Below are positions 11,676 through 24,143 of a DNA stretch of 64,000 nt, in pieces (the stretch's first letter is position 1; every line of letters starts with the position of its first letter). This DNA comes from Phytoseiulus persimilis (Eukaryota; Arthropoda; Arachnida; Mesostigmata; Phytoseiidae): NCBI GenBank assembly GCA_037576195.1, contig CM075103.1, positions 18,166,001-18,230,000 of the forward strand, given 5' to 3'. The notes under the pieces were generated by a model. It was not told where the DNA came from. It did no database searches and was given only the letters and a program-made list of their open reading frames with translations. The position numbers and the translations under genes are program-made.

Positions 11676-14600
11676 GGCGACGGTACAGTACAGTGGGCTC
11701 AGCGGCCGGCTCGAGTAGGAGGAAGGGAGGCCCGAAGAGGAGGGACTCCATAAAGATCTCGGCTCAGCCGACCGTCTCTCTAGCTGCCTGAATGGCGGGT
11801 TGGCTGCCGACCGGCCCAGCTAGCTTGCTGACTGACTCCCATATCAAAGCTATAGAAAGCACTTAGGCCTGACGACGACAACACCACTCTCTTTGTTCTA
11901 GCGAGAGGTGGGTGGCGGGCTGGGCGGGAAAGGTGACAAATGAGATTTACTCTCAGACGCTCACATCGACAGGGAGACGGACGGGCAGACGCACAGACCT
12001 ACACGCCGACGGGAGAATAGAGCGCGGGTGCTTGCCCTCGACTCCGTTTGAACTGTTCCGAGTTGAGTTGAGGTGAAGTGAAACGAAGGAGGAGGGGCTC
12101 GAGAGGGAGGTTCAAGGAAAGAAAAAAGCTGGGGTAGGGGGGCGACCGAGCACTGAGGGAGGGAAGGAAAAAAAAAGAAGCAGTTTCTTCACAGACTCCA
12201 ACAAGCGAATGACGTTTTTTCCCCGGAAATTTTTGCGCCCAGTGGAACCCTGAAGAAGGACGATCCCAGGAGCTCAAGATGGCAGATGAGTTGTGGGTGA
12301 CCTGAGGGATTGAACGTTACTCCGACGACACGGCCCTAATCGACGTTCTCACCCGTTTCCTGACATGTTTTCCCCATACTTCTTTGCTTCCATCCTTCTC
12401 GCCTCGATGTTCCATAATTTTACTACCTCTTTCGCCGTAATTCACACCACTCCTACCCCTTCCGACATGTTTGTCATCGTTTTCACTCGAAGAAGTTATC
12501 GCAACAACGATCAGAGATGGACTATTGATCGTGCGACCGATCGATCTCGACACCTCCACTCCCGTGACCCCGTCCCGCATTCGCTATATCTCCGCTGCTA
12601 TATTCAATTTTTCTCTCTATTACACGCTAGAGATCTCACTCCGTCGGTCTCGATCCACCTCGTTCACGGCCACTCTCGGGAGACACGAAAAGGACTGAAA
12701 AACCGAGCGCATTCTGGGATGGTCGATTGTTTTTTGACGAACAAATGCCAAGCTGCCTCACCCAATGAGCGCATTGTGCTCGATGTATCCTCGAGTCGGA
12801 TTCAGATTGTTTTCCGTATTTAACTATCCGTTCCACTTGGAGGAGGACCCTCCCTTCAGGCGAGACTAGATTTACGTCACGCGAGAATTCCGAAATTCGG
12901 CTCGAAAGATGTCAGAACGATGGATGCCGCTCCGATTTCGTGGAGGCGTCAATGGCGGAGAGCCGACTGAGTGACTCTTGTCACTAAGTTGTTGGCTTTG
13001 TTCGCCGGCGCTATTCCTGAGTGGGTGGGCGTTCAGATTCAGATTCTCTCTTTTCCAATCTATCGAACAGAAACTCTCCTGAGCGAACCCGAGCTAAGCC
13101 ATGTGGAGCGATGCAATGTTACAAAAACGTAAACTGGCTCACCCCATCTCAGAAGCTCATCGCTCATATCGCATGCAGTCTTCTTCTGCCAGGCAGAATC
13201 AAGTGATTCATCCGGAGTTGTTCCCACCCGCAACGATCTTCCTCCCCTTGCTCCTAACCGGTCCCGCGTTTTCGTCCCAATCCGCAAAAGTTCGGGATTC
13301 GCGTAAGAGAACTTAATGAAGTGCTGCATTCCCCGCAGAGGGGAGTGAAAACCCGAGTGTGAGAATCTGTTAACGAGAATGTAACCGAAAAACCGGGACA
13401 TGCAATGGCACGCAGACCTCACAATCCAGGTGAAAGAATGGTGTTCCGTGAAGTGATTCCAACCACGGACGAGATTCACATATTCACGAAGATATACCAC
13501 ATAGAAGCATTCACATCTCATAACATACCGCGTATTTATTGGTCAAGCAAATACATTAGTAGAGATTCGGGCAGTCTATATAGGAAACTTGAAGTTGCTT
13601 ACGTGTCGAGCTACGATGTCGTTCTCTAATCTGTGAATTCCCAAACGAATTGCGTGATTTTCAGAAGATTCAGTCGGGAAAATTTGTGGAACGAAACGAG
13701 GTTGGATCACAGATCGGACGAGAACGCGACCAGGAGGCGGTTCCGCATTGTGAAATGGACTGCGGTTCTCCGCTTGATTTTTCACTCTTATTCTAATGCT
13801 GTCTTCGTGAGGAGGTTCTGAATCGCAATCATCCGCATCTGTAGAGGTCTATCAATAGAGCTCTCAACGACGGAACATGCGTTTGTCTTTGGGCGTTCGC
13901 GGATGGCAGTTCGCATGTCGGTGTGGTGGATTACGTAACCACTAAAAAAAAACGTACGGCTGCTCCCGACTCCAGTCAAGCAAACCGAGATGGGCAATGA
14001 AACAAACGCTCTATCTCGCTTTCTCGTGACTCCTCATCGGCGCGCTGCTCAGGCTCACTGGCGCACACACACAGGTGAAAACTGTTCAGAGTCACAGAAT
14101 ATCTCAATTACTGAAGGCATTTTTCATCTCAAATCGTCGATGTCGTACAGCGTCCGACAGAACGATAGAGAACGATCCAGAGCGAGAGGCTTGGTGCGTT
14201 TGGCTCAGCAGGAGCTTCGACACAACTATTGGCTTCCTCCGAAGCATCACTTCTCTTCAAGTTCCCTCTCGTTTCGATTTTCAAACTGTGCTACACAGCC
14301 AGCGACCTCGTTCGATCATCGTCGCGGTTTTCCGACTGAGCGCGTCGGAGACCAGAAAAATCCTCTCGACTCCAGGAGAGGTGTCAGGAAGCCCCTCCTG
14401 AACTCTGCGAACTCCGAAATGGCGTAGGTTCAGTGTTCGAGGTTGCGTATCCAAAGATCATGAGGGGAGATATCTAACCGGATCCCGCGTGGTTTTGAAG
14501 GTCGAACACGCGGCGCGCCGCAAAACTCCTCGACTCAGTTGCACACAAAGAGAAAGAAGCGGAACCTCGAAGCGAGAGTTTTCAGAGCAACCGATATAAA

Positions 14601-17600
14601 CCCCTTGAGGGATGAGAGGACACTCATGATACGACTCTGTATGATAATTCGATTAGGCCAGCGGCAGCGAACTCTTTTCGTCGTTGAAGTGATCTGTCTA
14701 CTCTCGGGTTACAAACTCGCAATATGTTTGTTGTCGAAAGCTCCGATGCTAATTCGGATGCTCTTGAAACCGAGAGGGCCACAATGTGACCGAGCGACAC
14801 AGACTGCGGCTGTGACCAGCGAGGTATGGCGCACAGACGAGACCTACGCCCCACCACTCAACACCGTTCCAATGAGGTGCCTGCTGATTCAGAGTATCAT
14901 AGTCCGCTCAAATTCGCTCGAACGACAGAATGCCAGGGTCCGTGGACTCAATCGACCTCGGCTCGAAACCTGTCGGAGTCCATTCGGCATCCTTTCTTTT
15001 TTGGACTCTGAGCAATTTGATCAGGTTTCAAACCCGGACAGCGCAAGTTCCTAGGCTGATTCCCAAAGAATGCGTCCTTGAGTTCTGGCTCCACAGACTG
15101 CATCGTCCGGGGCATGCAGTGCCTGAGTAAGTGAGCTTTGCAAAGAATGGCTCTTTCAGATTCCGATCTTCCCTCGTCCAGCTGACCACCACATTTATCT
15201 TGGCTTTACGTTGATTAATCCAATCCGAATCAGTTGGCACATGGGTTTCTTGATCACGCATCGAATCGCCAGCGAAGGAATTAATTCATCACAAAGCCAA
15301 AGAGCCAAGATATGGTATGCTTTTGTTGTTTCCGATTTGATTCAATGAAGTCATATCGTCTCGACAATGAGACCCAGCGGTGAGCTCTTCCCAGCGCAGA
15401 GAGGGTATCCAATAGAGAATTACACAATCAATGCGCAGAAGCCGTCCTCTGCTAAATCTAATAATCTTGATTAATGATATTTATTTCCACACAACGAGCA
15501 GCGTATCGGAATTTCGCCCTTGTGGCAGCCGCCGAGAGTCCGGCAGCACAGCCTCATTGTCAGACGCGCGAGGTAACATCTGAGCATTGTGTTGATCCCA
15601 TGTGTTTCCAGCTATTTGTAGGTTGCTCTTGAGACCTCTGGAATTGAAGTTGCTCCAAATTTCGACTTCACGCAGAAGAATCCGCTGCATGTGGTGCTGG
15701 TACTCGAGCAGGGAACCACCCCTCTTGCGGAAGGGCACTTAGTCGCGATTCCATCCATCGAGCCGTGATCGGTCGGAGTTTTGGAGCAGCCGAGAAATCG
15801 ACAAACGTATCGCGGGTGTAGTTTTGTTGGTTCCTCCCCGAATTTGAGGAACAGCATCTCAATTGACTCCTCGTCCACTGGGCTGTCTGGCTATCTGTTG
15901 GCAACCGACAACTTGTTTCGATCCCGTGGCGAGGTCTAACGAACGCAACTGACTGACTGGGGCATCCTCGACACTCACTCAGCCCTGGACTGGCTCAGCT
16001 TGCTCAGCTCACTCATCCGCTCGCTCAGTGGCCAGCCCGCTAGCCAGCTATCGAAAGTCGCTCATGACCGCTTGCGGCGTGATTTATAGTTGTGAAACAT
16101 TGAAGCTCGGCAGAAGAAATACGGCAACACAGAGACAGATACACCGATGCGGACAGACCCACGGACAGAAAAACGCGAACACATTCGAATTAGCAATCGT
16201 TCGGTTTCAAGCGATGTCTCAATCTTGGTCAGCGATTTCACCCGTAGTTTATCCCGCTCGACGTTTTTTATTTCTGTTGACTCGCTCCGAATCATGCGCT
16301 CATCCCACGGGTTCCCAGCCGAAACAATTCAGTGCCGAGAGCTGGAGGAAACTATTCCGCAGCTCCAGTTTCTCCCATAGGCTATCTTCCGGATGAGTTG
16401 CTGCGAGCATGTTCGTGCCAACGAGTGTTGCCAGCACGACGACGATCGAAACTGGCTCGTTACACTGATTCCAAGGTGAACATAATCTGGACGGAAGTAC
16501 GTGAATGTATGGTGGGATGAAAGGTATGGTCAACTGGGGACTGGGGAACATTGACTTCTGATCCGGAGAAGGTCCGGTGTCGTATAGCTTAGCGAAGCTC
16601 TCGACGAAGAGGCTCGATCTTTTTTCAATTCATCGACGGTTCGAGCCGTCCCCGCTCCGTCTGTTTTTGAGCCACGCGGGCTAACCAGGTTACGGAGTGG
16701 GCACACCGGGAGCAACCGTTTGTCTGTGTATGGGTGTGTAAGTAAGCGCATGTGTGTGTTCAGTCAAAAGACAGTGCAATTGTTGAACTCCCATGAGCAT
16801 TAGACTCCCGAGCCGGTCGGGCAAGCAACGACAACGACCGAATCTTGAAGACGAGAAACAACTGTTGGCTTTGCGAGTTACCCCATTGCTTCTTTGACAT
16901 CGCCATCATCCACATCATCTCGGCGTTGGCTGGTTGGACGGTTTGAGCGGTGGGGGCGTATTCGAATGAGAGAAGAGGTTATTCGAAGCCTTTTATTCGA
17001 AGTCTTAATCGTGTTATCGTGTCCCACTCTCCTTGGTCGCGCTCGCTACCTCATCCACCCACCACATAGTCACTTTATTTATCTCTTGCCGAATCTCACT
17101 TCGTCCTCGGTTCCTCCGCCCGCTCGTTGGTTGGTCGGTCGGTTGCTCGATCGGCCGTTCAGCGGGCTGGCTGCTTGTGAGGCCCGTTGTCTACCAGAGG
17201 GGTGCTGTTGTCAAGTCGTCCCCTGGGAGAGCTCTGTTGACATCCAGAGACTTCATAATGTTCTTTCATCCCGCTAAGCAGGAGCGACAACGTCAGAACC
17301 CCTGTGCTGACGGAGGTGGTTGTCAATAATTGGCAATTCACTCCATAAAGGTTGATCATGTAGAATGCCGGACTCTCGTTCCAAAGTCGAGAAATCCATG
17401 ACGGAATCTTTGACCGAAAATGCTCAGTGCAAATGAATTTCTTCTCTTGGACGGAAAGAGTCCGACGAGGAGGCCTTTATGGAGAGTGGAAGACGACGAA
17501 GCTAGCCCGATCTCCCAGTAGAAGTCCGACTCACGATCACTGGTTGCGTTTCCGGCTGGTCGGGCGAGTTAGTTTATCTCCGTCCAAGCCTTCACCAAGG

Positions 17601-17905
17601 GCTTGAACGGAAGAGCGCGAAAAAGCGCCTCGCCTCACTAGTTGATAATTGCATTGATCGTTCTGAGGATGCTGCACGAGTCTGACGACATCTGTTTATG
17701 CGACGGGAGGACTCCGGTTGATGTATCGCGCTTGATTGTTCGTCGTTCGCTCGCCTGCCCGGGCTTGCTCCAGTTCGTGAAGTATCCTCCAAGGTTGAAT
17801 CTTTCAGCTCGCTTTCTGTTTATCCGTCGGAGAGTCTCTCTGTATGTATACAGACACACGCGGATACCCCCCGACAGACAACTCGGTCTGTCTGTACTTC
17901 GTACA

Positions 17906-17925
17906 GTCCGTCCGTCCGTCCGTCA
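17906..17925. repeat. (GTCC)n repeat
   Basis: About five copies of GTCC. Similar tetranucleotide runs (GGAC, GGGC, CTCG) occur near 6.6, 25.5, 30.2 and 34.0 kb and give the intron its repetitive texture. Confidence 0.8.
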
Positions 17926-20440
17926 GCTCGTCTTCAGGTAGACAGGCGAGCAAGCAGCAGATTTGTTTCACGAGCCTCGGAGCAAGCAACTACTACTGTT
18001 GAACGAGTTGGACGCGGCTGGAGTCCACTTGTGCGAGACGAGTACAGAGCAAAGACGAGTGCTTGTTTCTCCCTGTCCGTTCGTCCGCGGCTCGGCCCGT
18101 TGTCTCTCTCGCTGCTGCTGCAGAATCAGCGGCTCGTCAGTGTATACATATGGCCGCTACCGCCTCTCGCCATTGACAGTCACAACATCGTTCCGCTTGT
18201 TGAGAACCAAATGGTTCGCGAAATGAGTACCTGACTGACTGCCTAACTGACTGACTGGCAGGCCGATAGAGTAATTTACTTAGTGAGGACACACGTTAGG
18301 GGTTTGCGAGGACCAGATTCGGTTATCGAGTCTCGTCGATCGCCGGCAGCCGCCCGAGAAGATGAGAAATCGTCGATAACATTCGACATCCGATAACATT
18401 TCCGACCCTTCAGCTATCCACAACAAATGGAATTCAGCAGTTTTCTTTCTGAGAGTCGATCGCAGTGAGAAGAGTCCGTTGCTTTCTTGGCCTGCTTCAA
18501 TGAACGTTCTTCTTTCACTGAGGCATCGAACGAGCTTCGTTTTCGTAGACGTCAGAACATTCACCAGGAATTTCGGAATTCGGCAATTCGTCCATGAAGA
18601 GGCCACGCACATCAAATCGTGACTTCTGCGGGGAAATCTGAGCCTTCCCGAGATCGGAGCGAGTTCGAACTTGGTTTCCACGACTCTTATGTCCTTGACA
18701 GTTCGGCTGGCGTCGAATCAACCACGACGGACCAGTAATCCCTTGAACATATTATCACAACAGTTCCTTCCTGGAACGATGTCTGCAGGGCGGCGGCGTT
18801 CACAACTATTTCTGTCCGGGTCGTTCCGCCGCTTGGCTGGTCGGTCGAAGGGCGCCGAATGACTGACGGACGGATAGATCGCCAGTCAATCAAGAAGGGC
18901 CCGCGTCCTAGCTTCGTGGCGGGTTAAAGCTAGAAAGCGTTGTTTTCAAAGCTTTGGCTCAAAGCTCAAGAGCCATCTTGCTCGACTGAATCTCGAACGA
19001 GGGAAACCTCGCCCGATCATGCGAGGGTCCTTTTCCGGATGTTTCAATCAGAGAGCGATCGGATCCGAATTCGAATTTTGACGAAGGGAATTAGAATGTT
19101 CAACTAAGCGAGTTACATGATACGACTTGCCGAGGTTAACGCGTCCACTCACCCTGAGAAGTTTGTTTGGGAGTTGCGTTTCAAGTCTCGATAACCAGCC
19201 GTGATGATACTCAAGCTGCGTGTTCGCTTCATATTATTGTCAGGTCGTCAGGAGATGTCGTCGCTGAGGAATTTCGGTTTCGTCGGTTTTGGCAACCGCG
19301 CCGACAGCTAGTGACGCCAGTGATTGCCGGCAGAAGCCACCGCTAGGGCAGAAAATAGTCGCGGAAGGTGAGCGGCGGCCTTGCCAGCTTCTACCTAACA
19401 AGCGCAATGCGTCGTCTTGAAGAGTAGCAACAACTTGTTGCTGATCATGATGAAGAACAACGACAAAGAGCCGACGAAGATCAGGAGAAGGAGGGGAGAA
19501 CGAAAGAAAAACGTCGCCGCTGCTGTATTTTCCGTCGACAGAACGTTGTTCCCAGCACGCAACGCAATCTCACTCCGTTGGCTCGTTGGTTCGGCGCTCG
19601 GCTAACTGGCTGCTTGTGCTTTTGTGACAATAGCCTATTACTTCGCAGGCTTGACTCCCTTCATTTGAACATCATGAGGACGTGTTGTCGCCGAACCGGT
19701 TGTCTGAGTGTCTGCCCGACCGTCTACCTATTCACGAACCAAGTCATTAATTCCGCATTTCATTCTACGTGCGAATAACCCGGTGACTCCTTACGAGTCC
19801 ACTCCATTAACCCTTCCCGGATCACTCGTCCCCCGGCCTCTGGTCCCACCATCCATCCATCAATCATAAATTCGGACCTCACACATTCACTTCCGACGCC
19901 ATTATCAATCCATTGTAATCCATAAAGAAACGTCACCTTCTAGTGACCGATACGACTTTCATCAAATAAACAATCCTCTGATTCATGAATATTTCCATCC
20001 GTTGCTCATGAAGCCTCCATCAATTCCCGAAAACGGTTCCTCGATCTAGTTCTCCGCGTTCACGAAGAATCAACCCCTCAACGTTTTACACAACCATCCG
20101 TTTGTCTGGACGCCAATCGGAAGTGTCAGATTCAATGGTTTGCCTCGGCCGTTCCATCAATCCGGGTTTGATCCAGTATATTTTTGTTCTGGGTTACCTT
20201 ACCGCCCTCACTCACTCAGTCCACTCATCAGTTTCTCCCGGTCTTCAATTCCTGCCAATCTTCAATCACTCCCGCTATACAACTCGTGACAACCATCAGT
20301 TGAACCATCTCCTTCAAACCGATCCTCCCCAATGGATGAGCTCCACTGGCGATCATCTGCTCGCTCATTCACTCGTCCCGTCCGTTGGAATGCCTCGCGG
20401 TCGTGGAGGCGAGCCTGAAAACGAAGTGTTCTGGCCCTCA

Positions 20441-21058
20441 TCAAAAGTGTCGGAGCTTTGTCACCTCTTCGTCGGGACTCCACATCTGATACGTGCCGTC
20501 GTCGACGCTGTCCTCGATGGTGAATGAGATGAGGTCGACGGTGATGGTGAAAAGCGACAGAAGAGCGAGAAGAGAGAATGAATACGGAGCCAACAGAACG
20601 GGTCGGCTGACACGAACGCCCGTCTGAACAAATACAGCTGCTAATTGAAACTCGCACGAAGAGATCGGCAGCCAAAGATTGATCATACCCGGTGGTAAAT
20701 GGTTGACTCGATTCGTCGGAACAACTACGGCTACGCCGACAGGGGCAGGCTTCACCGGAGCACTGACAACGACCGGACGTGGATGTCTTGCGTCGAATCC
20801 GTCCGCTCGCTTTCTTAACCTGGAACCGATTCTGGCCGATTGGCTTGCATGAACCGTTAGTGTTCCGATTTCCAATGAGTCTCCCCGGCAGACGGTGTCG
20901 AATGCTGGCTCGGATCGCTCGTCTGCTAGACGGTTGATCGGTTTGACCGTCTCGTATTCATCTACACTCACTCGGCTTCTTCGTGCAGACTCGAGTGTAC
21001 TAATGTACTCTCGGATATCTGAGTGAGGAGGGCCGGTTGATTGAGTTGCCTCTTTCAT
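20441..21058 (-). CDS. Unidentified possible membrane protein nested in the optix intron
   Basis: From ATG at 21058 the frame encodes about 205 residues, antisense to optix. Codons follow a coding-like purine-first pattern, for example the run translating to FTITVDLISFTIEDSVDD. There is no N-terminal signal peptide. A hydrophobic segment near residues 150-175 (PYSFSLLALLSLFTITVDLI) could span a membrane, followed by an acidic tail ending EEVTKLRHF. The N-terminal half is charged (EYISTLESARRSR). No family is recognised, and I see no TATA box or clear poly(A) signal. It could also be chance. Confidence 0.32.
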   Translation of the reverse strand: MKEATQSTGPPHSDIREYISTLESARRSRVSVDEYETVKPINRLADERSEPAFDTVCRGDSLEIGTLTVHASQSARIGSRLRKRADGFDARHPRPVVVSAPVKPAPVGVAVVVPTNRVNHLPPGMINLWLPISSCEFQLAAVFVQTGVRVSRPVLLAPYSFSLLALLSLFTITVDLISFTIEDSVDDGTYQMWSPDEEVTKLRHF

Positions 21059-24017
21059 CACCTCCGAACACCCCTCGCTCAACAGCCCGCCCTATCAAGG
21101 GACCGTAATTGTGATTTGGAGAGCAGAACGAGCGGAGAGTCGCGACTTCCCTCCGGCGGGCCCTGGTAACGACGAACGGAGCTGCCGAGGTCCATGATGA
21201 CGACTATTCGTCCTGAACACAGCCTAACCCATACCGACCTGAAAACTGAAAAGTTCTCGAGAGCAGCGAGTCGCCCCGATCCTAGGACAGGGTAACTTGC
21301 TCCGCGGGAAGCTCGACTCGAGTTTCGCATTCTGTCTGGGGTTACCACCTCAAATTAAGGGAACCGACTGGCTTAGATATCCTCCTCGATGTCTACTGTC
21401 CCGCTGGTCTCGCTCACCGGGGACCGACTGCTAGCTCTGGTACAAGGCATCAGCCTGTGACCGTCATTCCCGAGGTTTTCGTCCGGGTGCCTGGAACCTT
21501 CAACCAGTCTTCAGAGCAGGGTCTCAGAATATCGCTCGATTTCTGCGGAATCCAGGGATTTTTCTACAAAACATCGAGACCACGGGGGAACCTCGCCGAA
21601 AGCTCTAATTTATGCTGGCTCGGCTTCCTCATTATGTGAACGTCACAGACAGAACAACTTCCAGCAGCGATCATATGCCTCTCGAGACCGGCGGCGCCTC
21701 CGGGGTTCCTGAAAGACGAGGAGCTGGGTCGGAATCCAGAACCTGGAAAACAAAAGAAAGCCCGACAGCGTTGCTGTTAACGTGAAAAACTGTTTGGAGC
21801 GAAGAATCGGAGAGAGGGAACGCGGCTGGAACGAAAAAGAATCCGACGCAGAGAAAGAAAGCATCAGCGCGAGAGGACGGAGGGCAGGGGTTGGCTCGTT
21901 GAACATGAAGACTGACACGCACACGTAAAACGTCGATCACGTCTGTCCAGCCGACAATGCCGTCACTGGAGCCAAGAACCACACACGGCCATATCATATT
22001 ATTGTGTATACAGAGACCAACTAGCAATGTTGCTCCTGCCGACGTTGCTCCTTAGCAGCCGGAGAGAAAAAAAAAGGCTCCCATGCCCAGCCGACTACGG
22101 ACTACCTGATGCCGCAGCATCGCGGCGGCGGCGGCAGACGGACTGAATGTGAACTCACGCCATTTATCAATTGGCGCCTACCTGAGTGGATTGTAGCACT
22201 ACCGAAGTCATGACCACTAGTCCGTTCGGGCTGACCATCCGTCTGCCTGCCTGCCCGGCCGACAGAGCTCGTTTGTTGGGTGTTCGTTGTGTCTCTTGAA
22301 GTAGAAAAGAAAAAACGAGAAGCTATTGCTGCTTTTATGGGGTGGGAAGAGACTGACGCCCGTCACGATAGGCTGGAATTACCACAAAGCGATACCCGAT
22401 CCTTCACTGTTACTCTCGTTGCGGCTCCAACAATGCCTTTTTTCTGACATCGTTCGAGTCATTGAAACCGTCGCTACCGGAGCGACATGATGCTGGACTT
22501 CGAGCGTGCGTTCAGATCAGAGCGCTGACGGCAATGCGCAGCCTCTAAATTCGACGAGCCGAGCTTCCGGCTCTCTCGGCGACGGACCAGAAAAGCAGGG
22601 CAAGAGTCTGCCTGGATCGGTCCTCGCTGCACCTGATCTTTGGCGGCTCTCATCTTGCAGGGCACTACAACGATGCTCTCCGATCAATTGATTCTCCCCT
22701 CTTTGAGCGCGCTCTTCAATGTCGAAACAATCTGCTCGACAAGTTTGCTCGCTAAGTGTTCCGCTAAGCCCGCTCGTCGACATATGGATGAATGAGTGGC
22801 GATGGATGGATTGCTGGGAGGAGAGAGGGGGCGGGGGTCGCAGATTAACGAAAAGATGAACGATCCAGACCCAGATGCAAGTTTAGGCGCGCGCAAAGGT
22901 TTTCGGGTTGGCGGTAGCATTGTGTGTGGGGTTTGAGCACTTACTCCTCAGCTGGGGCCCTCTCCTGTTCAGGCGGGGAATCAGTCGCCAATCAAACACC
23001 AAAGCAAATGTGATAATCCGCCTGTTCAAGACCCACTGTTTAATGCAAATTCTCTGATTCACACATTTCGAATCTCGCCTTCTCGCTCCTTGAAAGCAGT
23101 TTAGCGCCTCTGATTTGTAACATTTTCCTCGTTGGCGGTGGAGGCGAACAGACTCCCAATCGAAATGCTACTCCTGCGAAAGATTGTTCGAACTCGCGCA
23201 CGCGGTCAGCGCACTGTCCCGACGATAGCGGTTCTCCGTCGTGTTCGATTTTTGTGAACTTAATATTTTCCTGGAGCCTCTCCTCGCCATTTTTCCCATT
23301 GTTTCCTCTTCTCGGTTCGCTTCCCCGATCGGATGAGCCGCGTGTCTGTATTCATGAAACGAAAAGTCATCTGTCCCAGCATTTCTAGGTCTGAGAGGTC
23401 ATCCGTTGAAGGAGGTAAAAAATCGGTCGGGCCCGGCAATCCAGATGCAACGCAGATGCGCCACGCGACAGAGGTCAAGTGAGCACTCGAGCTCGGACTT
23501 CGATGATTGAGAATTTCGATCCCCGCCCTGAGGTCGGCGTCGAGAAGCCGGTGACTCGCGAAGCGCCGTTATGGATCAGAACCGTCGCTGATGAGCGTCT
23601 CTGAACTGGAAGGAAGCGGCAAAACCCATGGCGGGAAATCGGATCGCCTGTTCGGAAATGTCCGCGCGCTGTTCGGGGTCCTCGGACGCCGGCGGCCGAT
23701 ATGCCCGCGGATCCGTAACAGATGACGCTGGTGGTTAGCCGATAAAAGCCCTACATACACGACCAACGAGAGCCACGAAAGAGTCGACGAGACAACGTTT
23801 GGTTAAAGTTGTCGTTGCCGCCGATGCTCAGGCGGCTGTTGCTGCTGCACATGTCGAACCAAACAAGAGTGATGCTGAAAGCTCGCTGAGTGCGCGTTTC
23901 TATGCGCAGGATGATTTTCGGTTGATCCACGAAGGCGACGATAGGATCTCACTTTTCGTAATGATTGCTAGACATGCGACATTCGACGCGACCCCCAGCC
24001 ATGAGCCTCTTCAGACA

Positions 24018-24143
24018 ACGGCGACGGCGGCGGCGGCGACGACGACGATAGCAACAACAAGCCAAATACAAATTGGATTACAGCCAGAAGAACATTGTTC
24101 TCCCGACAAGCATCGACGACGACGATGACGACGACGACGAGAA
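24018..24143. repeat. GAC/GGC/CAA triplet repeats
   Basis: Two blocks of GGC/GAC (24018-24050) and GAC/GAT (24111-24141) triplets separated by unique DNA. No coding frame is supported here. Confidence 0.85.
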
